A stretch of DNA of 64,000 nucleotides from UBA4742 sp037138595 (GCA_037138595.1 JBAXIB010000005.1:62001-126000); one strand, 5' to 3'; shown: positions 16,288 to 26,552, numbered from the stretch's first letter. Numbers and translations: made by a program. Notes: a model not told the origin generated them from the sequence alone.

Positions 16288-18582
16288 GTGGCTGTAACAG
16301 ACCGTATCGACACCAATACAACCGTGCACCACCGCACCTGTCCCCTTTGTGAAGCGACGTGTGGACTCGAAATAACCATGAAGGGTGATCAAGTCGTTCG
16401 GGTTCGTGGCGACCGGTCAAATCCGTTCAGCAATGGTTTTATCTGTCCCAAGGGTTCAAGCATCGGAAAACTTCATAGCGACCCGGACAAGGTCCGCGTT
16501 CCGCTGATTCGACGCGGCGATGATCCCGCTACTGCAACGTGGGACGAGGTGTCATGGGATGAAGCGTTCGAGGAAATCGAGCGAGGCCTCATGCCAATCA
16601 TCGAAAAACACGGACGCGATGCGATCGCGATTTATCGAGGGAATCCATCTGCCCACACGCTCGCCGGCGTGCTTTACAACCGAGTTTTGGCGAAGAGTCT
16701 TGGCAGTCGAAACTTGTATTCAGCATCGTCGGTAGACCAAATTCCCAAACACGTTTCTGGTGGTCTCATGTTCGGCGGCGCATTGATCTACCCCGTACCC
16801 GATCTTGACCGCACCGATTATTTGCTCATGCTTGGTGCAAATCCTTGGGAGTCAAACGGCTCGCTGTGCACCGCGCCGGATTTCCCCGGTCGGGTTAAAG
16901 CGATTCAAGCACGCGGCGGCAAAGTCGTAGTCGTTGATCCACGCCGCAGTCGGACAGTCGAAGAAGCTGACGAACACGTCGCGATACGACCAGGCGCTGA
17001 TGCACACATGCTCGTTGCAATTATCAACACCTTATTTAGCGAGAACTTGGTTGACCCCAACAGTCTTGCCACCTATATCAATGGCACCGACGATGTGATG
17101 CACGCGTGTGAGCCATTCACCGCTGAACGCGTCGCGCCAATGTGCGGCATCGACGCCGAAGTCATTCGTCGCCTCGCCCGCGAACTTGCTGCGGCCCCAA
17201 CCGCTGCGGTCTACGGCCGAATCGGGACTTGCACCGTTGAATTTGGCACCATCGCTTCGTGGGCCGTTGACGTGATTAACACGCTGACTGGAAATCTTGA
17301 CAGCCCCGGTGGGGCGATGTTCCCACTTCCTGCCCACGAGCGGGCAAGCACCCCTGGTCCTGGACGAGGATTTGTCACCGGCCGACATCACAGCCGAGTC
17401 AAAGGTTTGCCTGAAGTAATCGGCGAGCTTCCCGTCGCGACGTTGGCAACCGAAATCGAGACCGAAGGCGAAGGTCAAGTGCGCGCGTTGATCACCGTCG
17501 CCGGAAATCCAGTCATGTCGACGCCGAATTCGGGACGTCTTGATGCGGCGATCGCATCGCTCGAGTATGTCGTCAGCGTGGATATCTATCTCAATGAAAC
17601 CTCTCGCCATGCCAACGTCATCTTGCCGGCACCATCACCACTTGAGCGCAGCGAATATGCACTGGCCTTTTATGGAATGGCTGTTCATAACTTCGCCGAT
17701 TGGTCGGGGCCGATCATCGAACCGGAAGGTCCGATGGAACATCAGGTGCTCTCGCGACTCGCTCTGCTTCTCAGCGGTCAAGGAGCCAACGCCGATACCG
17801 CTGTAATCGATCAGCTGATGATCACTGACATCTTGCAGCGTGCGATCGCCGGACCTGACTCACCAATCGCCGATCGGACAGTCGACGAACTGGCCGCCAT
17901 GTTGGGTGGACACAGTGCAATCGACAATGTCGTCGACGCCATGATCCGAACTGGTGCCTATGGCGACTGGTTTGGTGCCGTCCCTGACGGCCTGTCCATC
18001 GCGAAGCTCGAAGCGAATCCGCACGGTATTGACCTTGGCCCTCTGCAACCTCGTTTGCCCGATGCGCTCAAGACAACTAGTGGTCAGGTGGAACTTGCAC
18101 CTGCCGCCATCATCGGTGATCTTGACCGACTGGCTCAATCGCTCGCACGCCCCGAGAACGGCTCACTTGTATTGGTTGGCCGTCGCCACCTGCGCAGCAA
18201 CAACAGTTGGATGCATAACGTGAATGTGTTGGTGAAGGGCAAAGCGCGCTGCACGCTGCAAATTCATCCTGATGATGCGGCCGAATGTGGACTCACCGAC
18301 GGTGGACAAGCGCAAATTGCTTCACGTGTTGGAAAAGTCATCGCACCGGTCGAGGTTACCGATGCCATCCGGGTCGGTGTGGTCAGCCTCCCTCACGGCT
18401 GGGGACACGATATGGCTGGCACCCGCATGGGGGTAGCCGAGAGCCATGCCGGGGTGAACTCCAACATTCTTACCGACGAGGATCAGACCGACCCCTTGTC
18501 GGGTAACGCGGTCTTGAATGGCATCCCCGTGACGGTCACTGCAGTTTCGACCGCTGCTACCGGCGCCACGAGCAGTTTGTAA
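16288..18582 (+). CDS. Molybdopterin-dependent oxidoreductase (formate dehydrogenase/nitrate reductase superfamily)
   Basis: A 764-residue DMSO-reductase-superfamily catalytic subunit. The N-terminal [4Fe-4S] motif is intact: CPLCEATC, then CPKG about 30 residues on. Domain blocks GNPSAHT, VVDPRRSRTVEEAD, RPGADAHML and the C-terminal LPHGWGHD region bind the two pterin guanines. Where formate dehydrogenases carry Cys/SeCys, this protein reads SASSVDQIPKHVSG, so the Mo ligand is not a cysteine at that point. GTG 16288 has GGGG eight bases upstream. No electron-transfer subunit or cofactor gene is adjacent, so the partner and substrate are unknown. Confidence 0.88.
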   Translation: MAVTDRIDTNTTVHHRTCPLCEATCGLEITMKGDQVVRVRGDRSNPFSNGFICPKGSSIGKLHSDPDKVRVPLIRRGDDPATATWDEVSWDEAFEEIERGLMPIIEKHGRDAIAIYRGNPSAHTLAGVLYNRVLAKSLGSRNLYSASSVDQIPKHVSGGLMFGGALIYPVPDLDRTDYLLMLGANPWESNGSLCTAPDFPGRVKAIQARGGKVVVVDPRRSRTVEEADEHVAIRPGADAHMLVAIINTLFSENLVDPNSLATYINGTDDVMHACEPFTAERVAPMCGIDAEVIRRLARELAAAPTAAVYGRIGTCTVEFGTIASWAVDVINTLTGNLDSPGGAMFPLPAHERASTPGPGRGFVTGRHHSRVKGLPEVIGELPVATLATEIETEGEGQVRALITVAGNPVMSTPNSGRLDAAIASLEYVVSVDIYLNETSRHANVILPAPSPLERSEYALAFYGMAVHNFADWSGPIIEPEGPMEHQVLSRLALLLSGQGANADTAVIDQLMITDILQRAIAGPDSPIADRTVDELAAMLGGHSAIDNVVDAMIRTGAYGDWFGAVPDGLSIAKLEANPHGIDLGPLQPRLPDALKTTSGQVELAPAAIIGDLDRLAQSLARPENGSLVLVGRRHLRSNNSWMHNVNVLVKGKARCTLQIHPDDAAECGLTDGGQAQIASRVGKVIAPVEVTDAIRVGVVSLPHGWGHDMAGTRMGVAESHAGVNSNILTDEDQTDPLSGNAVLNGIPVTVTAVSTAATGATSSL

Positions 18583-18622
18583 CGACGTTGGTGGCACCGC
18601 TCATGGCGCCAGGAGTGAACTG

Positions 18623-19438
18623 TTGAGCGGCACGCTCGCCATCGTGCTCACCTATAACAGTCCGGCCGATCTCGAAAAGTGCGTGGCAGCTATCGGCGCA
18701 CAAACGTTGCCGCCGTCGGCGCTTCTCGTCGTCGATAACGCCAGTTCGCCCCCAGCTTCCGTGCCGAGCGTCGTTTCGGGTATACCAATTTTCCTGGTGC
18801 GAGAGGCCCAAAATGCTGGTCCCGCCGGGGGGCACGCTACCGGCCTGCAATGGTTCGCCCAAAGCGACCATGATTCGGCTTGGGTCCTTGATGACGACAT
18901 GATTCCCGAACCCGATTGCCTTGCCGAATTGCACGAAGTGGTTTTCGCGGGCGATCAAGCACCTGGCAAGTGTCTTGCATTTCCCGCAATCGTTGAGACA
19001 GGAAACGTTGATCCGGTTTGGTATCCATCCTGGTGTGGCGTGTTAATCCCCGCCGAAGCTGTTGCTACCGGCGGCGTCCCCCGATCGGATTTCTTTTGGT
19101 GGGCTGAAGACACCGAGTACCTCCAGTGGCGATTGCCCCGCAACGGGTTTCCTGGTCGCAACGTGCGAGCGGCCAAAATGTCGCACCTGCGCACGCGTGC
19201 CTCCGCAGGTCGACCTGCCTGGAAGGTGTATTACGAGACAAGGAACTCGGTCTACTACCGCCTGCACATCCAGGGAATCAATCGACGGTCGTGCACCCGC
19301 CTCGCTAAGACCGCCAGCCGCCTTTTGATGCAGATCTTGTTTCGTGAACCCGACAAGCTCAGCAAAATTCGACTTTTTGCTCGCGGTCTCGTTGACGGGG
19401 TGCGAGGTCGACTCGGCATCACCGTTCCAGTTCCCTGA
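18623..19438 (+). CDS. Glycosyltransferase family 2
   Basis: A 271-residue GT-A fold glycosyltransferase. The N-terminal strand LAIVLTYNSPADLEKCVAAI and VVDNASS bind the nucleotide sugar, and WVLDDDMIPEPD is the metal-binding DxD region. FFWWAEDTEYLQWR fits the acceptor/catalytic block and is reminiscent of galactofuranosyl or rhamnosyl transferases of actinobacterial cell walls. It starts at TTG 18623 with AGGAG nine bases upstream. No membrane segment is present. It lies alone between the molybdopterin enzyme and a convergent gene, so its glycan target cannot be named. Confidence 0.87.
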   Translation: MSGTLAIVLTYNSPADLEKCVAAIGAQTLPPSALLVVDNASSPPASVPSVVSGIPIFLVREAQNAGPAGGHATGLQWFAQSDHDSAWVLDDDMIPEPDCLAELHEVVFAGDQAPGKCLAFPAIVETGNVDPVWYPSWCGVLIPAEAVATGGVPRSDFFWWAEDTEYLQWRLPRNGFPGRNVRAAKMSHLRTRASAGRPAWKVYYETRNSVYYRLHIQGINRRSCTRLAKTASRLLMQILFREPDKLSKIRLFARGLVDGVRGRLGITVPVP

Positions 19439-19460
19439 TAGCTCGATCAGTTACCTGCGC

Positions 19461-20042
19461 TTACGGCACCCGTGTCGATGTCGATGTCACCGAGGTTTCC
19501 GCTGGGGTGAGGTCGATGCCACACGCTTCTTGGGTGTATTCGGTCATTTGATCAATTGCGTCTTCGCTTCGAGTCTGCGCTTGCTGCAATATCACCAGCA
19601 AGCGTGCATAGGAATCCGGATCGGACTTATCAGCGGCACGAAGAGCAGCAAGCGCATCGTCGGCCGAGAGGCGAATTTCGTGAACGTCATCGCCGACATT
19701 GCTCGGCGCCACATGCTCGAGCACGCGCAGTTCGGTGACCAACTGTGCAGCCTGGTCACTACTGTCGGTCGCGTCGACGCCGAGCGACGCGAAGTTGGTC
19801 CGCTTGATGACGGCGACTTGCTGGCAATAGTGGCCGACGTCGCCGGCCCTACCTCCGAGGTCAGTCTTTTCGGCCAGCAACGACAACACCACAGCCAGCG
19901 CGACGCCGCCAGCGACCATGGCTAGCCAAAACAGCGGACGCTCGAACACCGACTTGGGGCTACTGGGTTCTGGTTGTTCCGTCTCCTCGCCCGAACCCTC
20001 CATCACGCGAACGTAGGTGTTGACCTGCCATTGGTCAAACAT
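19461..20042 (-). CDS. Single-pass membrane hypothetical protein
   Basis: A 193-residue protein with one transmembrane segment at about residues 37-57 (LFWLAMVAGGVALAVVLSLL), a Pro/Glu/Ser-rich N-terminal cytoplasmic tail and an exported helical domain with two cysteines (near CQQ and ACGID). ATG 20042 is used; the frame also allows TTG at 20051 and an internal ATG at 20003. The exported part resembles short helical-bundle domains of actinobacterial envelope proteins. No named family is recognised. Confidence 0.62.
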   Translation of the reverse strand: MFDQWQVNTYVRVMEGSGEETEQPEPSSPKSVFERPLFWLAMVAGGVALAVVLSLLAEKTDLGGRAGDVGHYCQQVAVIKRTNFASLGVDATDSSDQAAQLVTELRVLEHVAPSNVGDDVHEIRLSADDALAALRAADKSDPDSYARLLVILQQAQTRSEDAIDQMTEYTQEACGIDLTPAETSVTSTSTRVP

Positions 20043-20296
20043 TCGAGCCAAGAGTTGCCACGTTCACACCAGGTGGAGTGCGTGGCGCCGTCGTTACCTC
20101 TAAGAACTTCCCATCCAAGTCGAAGTGATCGAGTTTTCATGAACGCAACGACAGTTCTCAACCAGTGCAGCCGACCAGCACCTGACCTCGAACAATAGAC
20201 ATGATTACTGCCAATTCACTAGTGTCCCCGCAGCGATCCCGCCTGAAATCCAGCTGGCCAACGATCGCTTTGCCAGCACCCAGAAAGGGTCACCTG

Positions 20297-21076
20297 ATGA
20301 GCAGCCGCAGCGAAATCATCGAAAATCTGCGCACGGTTTTCACGTCCTTCGGCGATGTCGCCGCAAGTCTTACTCCCGCTCAATGGGAGACACAATCGCT
20401 GTGTCCCGCGTGGGACGCACGCGGCGTCGTGTTGCACATTACGACGGTCGAATCTGCCCTCCTTGGTTGGCGACCCGGCGACGACAATCCGTTCGGGCGC
20501 ATACCGGCGATCACCGAAACCCTCAACGACCTTGACCAGGCCGAACTCGTGGCGAGCTATCGGTCCGTTACCGCTCAACGTATTGATGAGCTCAACACGA
20601 TGACCGATGACGAATTTGATGCTCCGTCGGTAACCCCAGTTGGCCCGGGCACCTACGGGCGTTTTATGGCGATACGCGAATTCGATCTTTGGGTCCACGA
20701 ACGCGATATTCGTGTTCCGCTCGGCCTACCTGGTGACGACGGCGGGCCAGCGGCCGAAATGGCACTCGATGAGGTTCATGGCTCGCTTGGCTACATCGTT
20801 GGCAAAAAAATTGGCCTTGAAGATGGCAAAGGCATTGCGATTGAACTCAACGGACCTGTGCATCGTCGGCTGATGGCCAAAGTCGACGGCCGCGCTGCCC
20901 GAGTCGACGAACTACCCGCTCCAGATGTCACCATCTCAATGGATTCACTGACATTCATGCTGTTGGCGTGTGGCCGCATCGACCCCGAAAATGCCATTGC
21001 CGACGGACTGGTTGCGGTGAGTGGCGACACCGATCTCGGTGACCACGCGGCGCGAAATCTCGCATTCACAATGTAA
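20297..21076 (+). CDS. DinB-like maleylpyruvate isomerase family protein
   Basis: A 259-residue protein of the mycothiol-dependent maleylpyruvate isomerase/TIGR03083 type. The N-terminal four-helix DinB domain has a family block WDARGVVLHITTVES with a candidate metal His, then REFDLWVHERDIRVPLGLP where the second metal ligands usually lie. The C-terminal SCP2-like region follows. The frame extends upstream to 20201, but ATG 20297 has AAAGGG at ideal spacing. Members use mycothiol and a divalent metal; no substrate can be given. A paralogue lies at 45771-46451. Confidence 0.8.
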   Translation: MSSRSEIIENLRTVFTSFGDVAASLTPAQWETQSLCPAWDARGVVLHITTVESALLGWRPGDDNPFGRIPAITETLNDLDQAELVASYRSVTAQRIDELNTMTDDEFDAPSVTPVGPGTYGRFMAIREFDLWVHERDIRVPLGLPGDDGGPAAEMALDEVHGSLGYIVGKKIGLEDGKGIAIELNGPVHRRLMAKVDGRAARVDELPAPDVTISMDSLTFMLLACGRIDPENAIADGLVAVSGDTDLGDHAARNLAFTM

Positions 21077-21115
21077 ACCGCATCCTGTGAGCTCGAACCG
21101 CTAGCGTCGGGTGCC

Positions 21116-23029
21116 TTGACTGAGGATGCTTCTGCTCCCAAACCTGCTAGCCCCGAGACCATCGCGATAAACCATAACGCTGCGGCAAAGTTCGATTTCG
21201 CCGAGACAGCTGACTTCGATCGCGCCAAGCAAGGGATGATTTCCCAAATCGAACCGCCGGTCATTACTGGCGCGGCCGGCAACATCGTTTGGGACCTCAG
21301 TCGATTCGACTTCATCGTTGGTGATGCACCACCGTCAGTTCATCCGAGCTTGTGGCGCCAAGCGCAGCTCAACAATGTTCATGGTTTGTTCGAGGTTGTA
21401 CCCGGCATCTACCAAGTGCGTGGCTATGACATTTCGAACATCTCGTTCATCCGATCAGATTCTGGTTGGATCGTGATCGATCCGCTTACGGTCGCCGAGA
21501 CGGCGAAGGCGGCTCGAGACCTTATCGATGACGAGTTCGGACCGCTTCCGATCGTGGCAGTGATATTCACCCACAGCCACGGCGACCACTATGGCGGGAT
21601 TCGCGGCATAGTTACCGACGAAGAACTCGCTTCCGAGAAGGTGCGCATTATCGCCCCCGAAGGTTTTCTCGAAGCCGCGATTAGCGAGAATGTCACGGCC
21701 GGTCCGGCGATGAATCGACGAGCGATGTACATGTATGGGCTGCTCTTGCCCGCGGGTCCGCACGGTCACATCGACGCCGGCTTGGGCAAGACCGTCCCGA
21801 TGGGAACGCGCGGCTTAGTCGCGCCCACCGAATCGATCACCGAGACTGGTGCCGAACTCACTATTGATGGTGTGGTGATTGAATTCCAGTTGACTCCGGG
21901 GACAGAAGCTCCAGCTGAGATGAACTTCTATTTCCCGAGCTACCGCGCCGTTTGTATGGCCGAGAACTGCACCGCAACGCTTCACAATGTGTATACGCCT
22001 CGCGGCGCCGTGATTCGCGACTCGTTGGCCTGGAGCAAATATATCGACGACGCGCTCGACCTCTTCGCACATCGAAGTGACGTAGCGTTCGCCAGCCACC
22101 ATTGGCCCCGCTGGGGAGACGCTGATGTCACGTCGTTTCTCAGCGGTCAGCGTGACATCTATCGCTACCTGCATGATGAGACAATGCGGCTCGCGAATCA
22201 TGGCTATACCTCGCTAGAGATCGCCGAGATGGTCACCTTGCCCGCAGCGATTGCCGACGAGTGGTTCAATCGCGATTACTACGGGACCGTTAGCCACAAT
22301 GTGAAGGCGGTCTACCAGCGCTATCTCGGATGGTTCGATGCAAACCCCGCGCATCTCCATGAGCTTCCACCCGTTGAGTCGTCGGTCCGGTTCGTCGACT
22401 ACATGGGTGGCGCTGATGCGGTCATCGAACGGGCCCTCGTTGACTTCGCGGCCGGCGAGTATCGATGGGTCGCTCAGGTGATGAACCACGTCGTGTTCGC
22501 CGATCCAACCAATGTCACCGCCCGCCAACTGCAGGCTGATGCACTTGAACAACTCGGCTACCAAGCCGAGTCAGGCCCGTGGCGCGCGTTTTACCTCACT
22601 GGCGCCCAGGAGCTTCGAAACGGCACACCGCATCTACCGGGAATTCGCGGCGCGGTCAGCCTTGATGTCATGGCAGCGATGACCCCGTCGATGGTGCTCG
22701 ATAATTGTGCCGTCAAACTCAATGGCCCTCGAGCCGCCAACCGCAGTCTTGCCTTCGATCTCTCATTCTCCGATCGAGGCGAGACCTACCAAGTCTTTGT
22801 CGTCAGCGGCACGTTGCGCCATCGGACCGCGACCGGACAGGCCCCTGCAGCTGACACATCAGTGAGCTGCACAGTTCAGACGTTCATCGCGTTGACCAGC
22901 GAGTTGATGACCGTCGAGGATGCAGTCGCGACACAAACATTACGCGTGACCGGAAGCGCGGAACCGCTCAAGCATTTCGTTTCGCTCCTCGATCAGTTCG
23001 ACGTGTTTTTTCCGATCATCGAACCTTGA
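21116..23029 (+). CDS. SdsA1-type linear alkylsulfatase
   Basis: A 637-residue zinc sulfatase of the metallo-beta-lactamase fold that hydrolyses alkyl sulfate esters such as SDS-like detergents. The metal site is THSHGDHYGG near residue 160. MAENCTATLHNVYTPRG and FASHHWPRWGD are the characteristic SdsA1 blocks, followed by a helical dimerisation domain and a C-terminal SCP2-like lipid-binding domain (about residues 510-637). No signal peptide is evident, unlike Pseudomonas SdsA1. It starts at TTG 21116, 39 bases after the DinB gene, so they may be co-transcribed. Confidence 0.92.
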   Translation: MTEDASAPKPASPETIAINHNAAAKFDFAETADFDRAKQGMISQIEPPVITGAAGNIVWDLSRFDFIVGDAPPSVHPSLWRQAQLNNVHGLFEVVPGIYQVRGYDISNISFIRSDSGWIVIDPLTVAETAKAARDLIDDEFGPLPIVAVIFTHSHGDHYGGIRGIVTDEELASEKVRIIAPEGFLEAAISENVTAGPAMNRRAMYMYGLLLPAGPHGHIDAGLGKTVPMGTRGLVAPTESITETGAELTIDGVVIEFQLTPGTEAPAEMNFYFPSYRAVCMAENCTATLHNVYTPRGAVIRDSLAWSKYIDDALDLFAHRSDVAFASHHWPRWGDADVTSFLSGQRDIYRYLHDETMRLANHGYTSLEIAEMVTLPAAIADEWFNRDYYGTVSHNVKAVYQRYLGWFDANPAHLHELPPVESSVRFVDYMGGADAVIERALVDFAAGEYRWVAQVMNHVVFADPTNVTARQLQADALEQLGYQAESGPWRAFYLTGAQELRNGTPHLPGIRGAVSLDVMAAMTPSMVLDNCAVKLNGPRAANRSLAFDLSFSDRGETYQVFVVSGTLRHRTATGQAPAADTSVSCTVQTFIALTSELMTVEDAVATQTLRVTGSAEPLKHFVSLLDQFDVFFPIIEP

Positions 23030-23073
23030 CCTGCCACTTCGCACACGAGATGTCGTTCGCAGACCGAACCCCG

Positions 23074-23853
23074 CTAGATATCTGAGCGTTGCGAATAGCT
23101 GTTGCCAAGCTCATCTTGAATAACTCTGGCTTTCGCCGCTCGCGTATCAATCGACAATGGCGCCTCAAGGACACGGCTTCGATACGACCAACCAGCCGGA
23201 AGCGCCAAGCGCGAACCCAGTCCCGCTAAGTCGCTCTCCGAAAGTGCCGGTACCTGTTGTTGACTCCATGATTGCATCACGTAAGTCACGCCGGCTGGGT
23301 CGATCAATTCATAGACCGTTCGCCCCGCGTCAAACGTGAAGTAGGCCGAGCGGTCGACCTCGTGAATCGAGTACGGCTTACTGGCATCAGCAAGCGACGA
23401 AATTGCAACCGAAGCTTGTCGATACATTTCGATGCCGCCAAAATCTATTTTGGTCAATCCGGTGGACCCACCCGCTTTTTCAACGCTGTCCATCAACCAG
23501 TAACGCGGTCCATTGAGCACCGCGAGATTCACGCCAGACTCGGCAGCGATCGCTTTCGTATCCAGCTTCGTCCACAGTTGCTCTGGACAATCGTTGAGCG
23601 GGAAGCTGTTGTACACCTCAACCCCAGCATGACCATCCGCGAGCTGAATTTCGAGGACCTCGCAATAGCGTTCGGACCACATCGAGTCCTTTTGCGCGGA
23701 ACTGGCCGTTGCCGACGAGGCGGCCTGGGATGACTCAGAAACCGATTTCGATCCACATGCACCCAAAACCAACATCAGTGCCACCATGGTCGGTGCCACC
23801 TTTTGTAGGCGAAAAAATCGGTGGCCTCGCGGCGTGGTCGGTGGCAATTCCAC
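23074..23853 (-). CDS. Conserved lipoprotein
   Basis: A 259-residue exported lipoprotein. The signal peptide (about residues 1-32) ends in a lipobox LVLGACGS. The mature part contains RYCEVLEIQLADGHAGVEVY, a central WLMDSVEKAGGS block, and a C-terminal domain ending in VIQDELGNSYSQR. The same order occurs in a conserved but uncharacterised actinobacterial secreted family as far as I recall it. It is convergent with the alkylsulfatase gene and divergent from the large exported Ig-repeat protein. Function is unknown; a binding role at the cell surface is only a guess. Confidence 0.72.
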   Translation of the reverse strand: MELPPTTPRGHRFFRLQKVAPTMVALMLVLGACGSKSVSESSQAASSATASSAQKDSMWSERYCEVLEIQLADGHAGVEVYNSFPLNDCPEQLWTKLDTKAIAAESGVNLAVLNGPRYWLMDSVEKAGGSTGLTKIDFGGIEMYRQASVAISSLADASKPYSIHEVDRSAYFTFDAGRTVYELIDPAGVTYVMQSWSQQQVPALSESDLAGLGSRLALPAGWSYRSRVLEAPLSIDTRAAKARVIQDELGNSYSQRSDI

Positions 23854-24041
23854 GGTGATTCTCCAAAGCGGGTGGTGACGACCGGCGTGATGCGGTCGCC
23901 TGCGAGCCGCTCAACTTAGGGATCGGCAACATTTCGATCAATTTTCCCGACGCATGCGGCCCGGGCCTGGGTATCATGACCGACTGACGTCGACCAAACT
24001 CGTCAGGCAGTTTCACGATCCTCTCCCCCCTAGGAACGAAA

Positions 24042-26504
24042 ATGGTCCGTCATCCGCGCGCTCTCATTGGCCGAGTCGCCGTCGCCGCACTCGTTATCGC
24101 TGGCCTTGCCGTCCCGATGTCATCGGCATCAGCGGCCACCGCGACGGTTGGCAACGGCTTAACAACTACCGATCTCAATGCCATCGGGATGAGCCCGAAT
24201 ACCCTTGCTTCGGCTCTCGTTGGATCTGGGGTCACAGTGTCGAACGTGACCTACTCAGGGTCAAACGCCCAAGCCGGAACTATCCATGTCGTTGACCCTG
24301 CTGTCGTTTCGTTTAACGACGGCATCGTGCTGTCGACCGGCAACATCGCCGATGTTGTCGGCCCCAACAAGTCCGACAGCACCACCGGTGACATGGCAGG
24401 GCCTGGCGACGCTGACCTCACCGCGTTAATTGCCAATACCCAAACGGTGAACCCCGCGACCTATGACGCGGCATCACTGGAGTTCGACTTCGTTCCTTCG
24501 GCAAGTCAGGTGTATTTCACTTACACGTTTGCTTCTGACGAGTACTTGGAATGGGTCAACCTCTTCAATGACGTGTTCGCTTTTTATGTCAACGGCACCA
24601 ATTGCGCCACGCTGCCAAATGGCGACCCGGTAAGCATCGACACCATCAATAGCGTGGTGAATCCAAATCTGTTTCGCGATAATTCCTTCTCGAACCCGCC
24701 AGCCAACCCACTCAATTTCGAGTCCGACGGTCTGAGCGTCGAGATGATTTGTTCGGCACCGGTGAATGCGGGACAGACCAACCACATGAAACTCGCCATC
24801 GCCGATACCAGCGATCAAGTGCTCGACTCAGTCGTCATGATCAAGGCGCAAAGCCTCAGCACGACCAAGCCCGAATCGTGCAACGACGGAATCGACAACA
24901 ATGACGACACCTACGTCGACATGAACGACCCGTCCTGCCAATCAACGACGTCGCCGGCCCCAGTCGGTTTGAGCGGAACAGGATCAGCAAACCAAGCACC
25001 GGCATTTACCGGCAATGAAGGCAACGCCATCCCCCTAGACGCATCGATCCTTGGCTGGACTGCTAGTTCCGACACCGTCTCCACCTCGTGGACCGTCAAT
25101 GGGATAAATGGGACGGTCGGTACATGCGACATTTCTCCGGCCGGACCACAAGCACTGAACAGCGACGGGTCGATCGCGATCGCGTCGGCGCTTTGTCCCA
25201 GTGACGGCGAGTATGTCGCTCGCGTAGAGGGCTTAGACGCTGAGGGCCAAAGCGCCTTTGACTATGACGTTGACTTTTTTGTTCACAATGCCCCGCCGGA
25301 TGTCGCTATCACCGATCCGGGAGCGGTTGTCCCCGGGGCTGTCGGTCCGCTCGCCCAAGCGTCAGCTATGACCAGCGGTCCAGTACAACTTTCTGGCAGC
25401 GTCGGTGTTCCGGTCCAAGTATCGGCCACCATCATCGATCCGGGAATGAGCGACAGCGCAACCTGTCAACTGTCTTGGGGCGATGGAAGCAGTGAACCTG
25501 GGACAATCAGTGCCGGCATCTGCACGGGTTCGCACATCTACGCCCAAACTGGGGTGTGGGTGCTCGCGGTCACTGCGACGGACAATGCCGGTGCGACGGC
25601 CGCAGCCCTGGCAGTGGTGACCATCAACATTGCCCCGGCCGACACCACCTTGAGTTCGAATGCAAATCCGTCAGTCAAAGGTCAACCGGTGACGGTGACG
25701 GCCACGACCATCCTTGGCACGACTGGCAAAATGACGTTCTATGACGGAACCACATTGATTGGAACCAAAACCGTTGTTGGCGGGTCCGCGACGCTCATCA
25801 AGTCCAACTTGACCGTAGGCAGTCATCCGCTTTCTGCGGTTTACAAGAAAACCCCAACGGCGACGCCATCAACATCGACAACGGTGGACCAGCAGGTCGA
25901 TCCCGCATCGACCACAACGACAGTGACTTCAACTCAAAACCCATCAGTTTTTGGTCAATCGACAACGATCAAAGCCACCGTCGCACCACTATCGCCCGGA
26001 ACCGGCGCGCCAACGGGATCGGTTGACTTCTACGACAACCAGGCGCCGGTCGCACATAAGACGCTTGTTGCGGGCAGAGCTTCTTTTGCCGTCAAACCAG
26101 CTGTTGGGACTCACACCTATACCGCTGTTTATAGCCCCGCGCTCGTCGGCGGAACCTACAACTACGCGGCTTCGTCAACTGATGCTGGTCTTGACCAAGT
26201 CGTCAATCCAGCAGGTTCTGCGGTCGCATTGGTGTCGCAATATCCGACCACGACCTTTCACCATGCCGGTTCGATCACGGCAACGGTTAGCGCCGCGTCG
26301 CCAGGGTCAGGAAAACCAACCGGATCGGTTACTTTTTACGTCGATGGTTTCTTGGCTTCGACGGTTCAACTTGTCTCTGGCCGCGCACGCCTTTTGATTT
26401 CGTCACTAGCGGTGGGCAATCACACCATCACTGCGACCTACTCTGGATCCATAAACTTCAATGAATCAACTACCTTGAGCGGCTTAACCCAAACCATTAA
26501 CTGA
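24042..26504 (+). CDS. Exported choice-of-anchor L / Ig-like repeat protein
   Basis: An 820-residue secreted protein. A signal peptide (about 1-31, ending SSASAATA) precedes a choice-of-anchor L domain (about 35-275, with FTYTFASDEYLEWVN). A Cys-bracketed calcium-loop-like DGIDNNDDTYVDMNDP segment follows. Then come a region with PKD-like sequence (about 420-530) and three bacterial Ig-like repeats (about 530-820) sharing NPSVxGQxxTVxAT and TGSVxFY motifs. ATG 24042 has AGGAA upstream. No sortase signal or terminal membrane anchor is seen, so release or non-covalent attachment is likely. A role in surface adhesion is inferred from the architecture. Confidence 0.88.
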   Translation: MVRHPRALIGRVAVAALVIAGLAVPMSSASAATATVGNGLTTTDLNAIGMSPNTLASALVGSGVTVSNVTYSGSNAQAGTIHVVDPAVVSFNDGIVLSTGNIADVVGPNKSDSTTGDMAGPGDADLTALIANTQTVNPATYDAASLEFDFVPSASQVYFTYTFASDEYLEWVNLFNDVFAFYVNGTNCATLPNGDPVSIDTINSVVNPNLFRDNSFSNPPANPLNFESDGLSVEMICSAPVNAGQTNHMKLAIADTSDQVLDSVVMIKAQSLSTTKPESCNDGIDNNDDTYVDMNDPSCQSTTSPAPVGLSGTGSANQAPAFTGNEGNAIPLDASILGWTASSDTVSTSWTVNGINGTVGTCDISPAGPQALNSDGSIAIASALCPSDGEYVARVEGLDAEGQSAFDYDVDFFVHNAPPDVAITDPGAVVPGAVGPLAQASAMTSGPVQLSGSVGVPVQVSATIIDPGMSDSATCQLSWGDGSSEPGTISAGICTGSHIYAQTGVWVLAVTATDNAGATAAALAVVTINIAPADTTLSSNANPSVKGQPVTVTATTILGTTGKMTFYDGTTLIGTKTVVGGSATLIKSNLTVGSHPLSAVYKKTPTATPSTSTTVDQQVDPASTTTTVTSTQNPSVFGQSTTIKATVAPLSPGTGAPTGSVDFYDNQAPVAHKTLVAGRASFAVKPAVGTHTYTAVYSPALVGGTYNYAASSTDAGLDQVVNPAGSAVALVSQYPTTTFHHAGSITATVSAASPGSGKPTGSVTFYVDGFLASTVQLVSGRARLLISSLAVGNHTITATYSGSINFNESTTLSGLTQTIN

Positions 26505-26552
26505 CCAAACCCTGATCGCGAGCAGAACCTCCATGCAACCGAGCGCAACAAG

